From Chloroflexota bacterium (GTDB taxonomy: Bacteria > Chloroflexota > Anaerolineae > Aggregatilineales > Phototrophicaceae), in contig JAEVZT010000501.1 in assembly GCA_023392115.1 (NCBI GenBank), positions 1-5,976 of the forward strand: DNA of 5,976 nucleotides. Reading direction: 5' to 3'. Below the pieces are notes generated by a model. That model saw only the letters and a list, made by a program, of their open reading frames with translations. It made no database searches and was not told the origin of the DNA. The translations under genes and the position numbers were made by a program. Of this stretch, positions 5,528 through 5,976 are shown in pieces. Positions within the stretch are counted from its first letter, which is position 1; every line of letters begins with the position of its first letter.

Positions 5528-5643
5528 AATGGCACTCCTTGACGGCACGATAGAAGCTGATTTTGCCGCGCGCGTGCCGTTTTCGCCATACGACGATCGG
5601 CGGACTTTGCGCGTAAGAAACACATCAGAGTTTCGCCTGCATA

Positions 5644-5673
5644 TGGACTTTTTACGCGATCATGGTGTAATAT
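5644..5673 (+). promoter_or_regulatory. Possible promoter of the FmdB-like gene
   Basis: TGGACT (5644-5649, 4/6) and TAATAT (5668-5673, 4/6) are 18 bp apart, 46 nt upstream of the ATG at 5719. The region from about 5620 to 5720 is clearly more AT-rich than the surrounding genes. The -10 box sits inside a 13-nt near-palindrome GGTGTAATATACC (5664-5676), which could be an operator. I see no equally good promoter for the divergent secreted-protein gene in the 191-bp gap. Confidence 0.42.
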
Positions 5674-5718
5674 ACCGTGTGGCAGAAAAGCTAAATTTGT
5701 GCTGTACGAGGTGCGTAT

Positions 5719-5976
5719 ATGCCGTTGTATACCTATCGTCGTGAAGATGGGACGACCTTTGATTATCGCCAGAAGTTTCTGGACGAACCGTTGACCGTCG
5801 ATCCGGTTACTGGACAGCGTGTAGTGCGTGTTGTGCAGCCTGCAAGCGTGATTTTTAAGGGTTCCGGTTTTTACGTCAACGACAGCAAGAGCGCGTCGCG
5901 TTCGACCCTCAACGGGAACGGCAAGAACGCCGAGAAACCCGCGGAGGGCGCAGCGGGAGCAGAGACGGCGAAAGCC
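5719..5976 (+). CDS. FmdB-family small protein lacking the zinc-ribbon cysteines (3' end missing)
   Basis: The frame is open from the ATG at 5719 to the window edge (86 residues, no stop). The ribosome site GAGGTG (5708-5713) is well placed. The protein starts MPLYTYR and continues to VIFKGSGFYVNDSK at about residues 44-57, which is the hallmark of the FmdB / Zn_ribbon_8 family of small regulatory-type proteins. In typical members the N-terminal half holds two CxxC knuckles. Here the first is replaced by YRREDG (about residues 6-11) and the second by DPVTGQ (about 28-33), and there is no cysteine anywhere in the visible part. The C-terminal tail is Ala/Gly/Glu/Lys-rich and probably disordered, as in relatives. 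The first part uses more T-ending codons than the neighbouring genes. The family's biochemical role is poorly known; the name comes from a proposed regulator of formamidase. Family assignment is firm for the KGSGFYV core but the zinc-free state sets it apart. Confidence 0.82.
   Translation, partial: MPLYTYRREDGTTFDYRQKFLDEPLTVDPVTGQRVVRVVQPASVIFKGSGFYVNDSKSASRSTLNGNGKNAEKPAEGAAGAETAKA

Noticed and set aside
5528..5623. N-terminal extension of the secreted protein to an ATG at 5623
   Set aside because: It would place 32 charged residues before a textbook signal peptide; the internal ATG at 5527 has a strong AAGGAG seven bases upstream.

Overview
The window is GC-rich, gene-dense bacterial DNA. 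The best guess for the source is an Anaerolineae-like Chloroflexota bacterium. The clues are a secreted protein with a Pro-Thr-rich linker, an FmdB-like small protein that starts MPLYTYR, and strong GC bias that keeps long shadow frames open on both strands. This assignment is inferred from style and is not proven. No rRNA, tRNA, CRISPR array, transposase or phage gene is visible.

Layout, left to right. (1) 2-769 (+): the 3' part of a probable cell-surface or secreted protein with a low-complexity linker and a C-terminal beta-rich domain, followed by a good intrinsic terminator. (2) 824-1276 (-): a hot-dog-fold acyl-CoA thioesterase. (3) 1409-1675 and 1747-1941 (+): two small helical proteins of unknown function, each with its own Shine-Dalgarno sequence. 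(4) 1977-3179 (-): DNA polymerase IV (DinB). (5) 3322-4386 (+): a full-length Ada protein (methylphosphotriester/O6-methylguanine methyltransferase and AraC-type regulator), divergent from dinB. (6) 4387-4552: a convergent gap packed with small hairpins that look like a REP-type repeat. (7) 4553-5527 (-): a secreted protein made of two tandem copies of a PPC-like domain. (8) 5719 to the window end (+): the start of an FmdB-family protein that has lost the zinc-binding cysteines of the family.

The genes are mostly alternating convergent and divergent units, with no long operon. The clearest functional link is dinB/ada: a translesion polymerase and the adaptive-response protein share a 142-bp intergenic region that contains a perfect inverted repeat, which suggests, but does not show, co-regulation under alkylation stress. 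The remaining genes look like ordinary housekeeping or lineage-specific genes. I did not find a convincing new multi-gene system. The least explained items are the hairpin cluster, the cysteine-free FmdB protein and the duplicated secreted domain.
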